DNA from: Crossaster papposus
Taxonomy: Eukaryota > Echinodermata > Asteroidea > Velatida > Solasteridae
Length of the DNA: 64,000 nt
Reading direction: 5' to 3'
Assembly (NCBI GenBank): GCA_037893245.1
Contig: JBAIAA010000352.1
Coordinates: 1,488,001-1,552,000, forward strand
Part shown: positions 63,813 to 64,000 of the stretch, piece by piece
Numbering within the stretch: position 1 is the first letter of the stretch
How the letters are laid out: the number at the start of each line of letters is the position of its first letter
Notes under the pieces: model-generated
Told to the model about the DNA's origin: nothing
Databases searched by the model: none
The model's input: the letters and a program-made list of their open reading frames with translations, nothing else
Translations under genes and position numbers: made by a program

Positions 63813-63866
63813 TCTCTTGTAATATTTTTCAAGATGCTTGTTTACTTCATTCGATAGAGTGGCCAT
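63813..63866 (-). pseudogene. GPCR N-terminal stub (head fragment 5)
   Basis: ATG at 63864-63866, MATLSNEVNKHLEKYYKR, broken at the shared point. A type-B promoter with ccagttttatact follows to the window end. It is the closest match to head fragment 1. Confidence 0.75.
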
Positions 63867-64000
63867 CACCCATGATGTGCGGTGTAGATTGGAGCTGCAT
63901 TCAACATTTTCTGCAGATATACATGTAGCGAAGCGTGTTTGTCCTATTTCAAGATTGCTCCAGTTTTATACTATTGGGGAATATAACACCTTGAGATCTT

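Overview
The window reads as animal nuclear DNA. It is AT-rich, packed with short foldback and other DNA-transposon derivatives, microsatellites and LINE fragments, and has no bacterial operon structure. The genes are ten tandem, intronless, rhodopsin-like (class A) GPCR loci, all on the minus strand. Lineage-specific tandem expansions of intronless rhodopsin-like GPCRs ('surreal-GPCRs', proposed chemosensory receptors) are known from sea urchin. Several repeats here, with their acatgta-rich spacers, look like echinoderm repeats from memory. An echinoderm, possibly a sea star, is my best inference; the sequence alone does not prove it.

Layout in + coordinates; every gene points left, so each promoter lies at the higher coordinate: GPCR-1 3082-4365, GPCR-2 9167-11185, GPCR-3 16011-17228, GPCR-4 20241-21524, GPCR-5 27621-29096, GPCR-6 33125-34513, GPCR-7 39420-40667, GPCR-8 47206-48519, GPCR-9 51806-52411 (a TM1-to-tail deletion product) and GPCR-10 58897-60426. 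Several TM1-side or N-terminal head fragments lie between them. The flanks are also repeated. The left (3') flank of most genes carries an M2 foldback, a (TAA)n-associated repeat, an F1 foldback and decayed copies of the receptor-tail repeat. The right (5') flank carries the promoter, often followed by a 'module X' made of a tRNA-like SINE, a GGGGCCAATT-type foldback and a mariner-like foldback, and then a second, orphan promoter with an N-terminal stub. The units have duplicated and exchanged parts repeatedly. GPCR-1/4 and GPCR-5/7 are close pairs. GPCR-8 is a mosaic of GPCR-2-like and GPCR-3-like halves. GPCR-6 and -8 have hybrid promoters with an upstream ORF.

The predicted receptors keep N1.50, D2.50, E/D-R-F, W4.50 and N-S-x-x-Y. 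They lack the usual TM3/ECL2 disulfide cysteines, the TM5 proline and the TM6 CWxP motif, so they are atypical. The paralogs differ mostly in the N-terminus and extracellular loops, as expected if ligands diversify while coupling stays constant. The cytoplasmic tail is an unusual array of about 30-residue Ser/Gln/His-rich repeats with a QEQC core. It reaches seven near-identical copies in GPCR-2 and is cut short by separate stops or frameshifts in most other copies.

Insertions date the units. They include a CTG-flanked and an ATA-flanked Harbinger-like element (the second with a broken Myb/SANT-like ORF), two other TIR elements with 6- and 8-bp target duplications, a possible Helentron-like element with an array of TGACGTCA sites, a LINE fragment duplicated together with its host gene, and an older LINE 3' remnant present in six units and absent at three matching empty sites. 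No tRNA, rRNA or CRISPR feature is supported.
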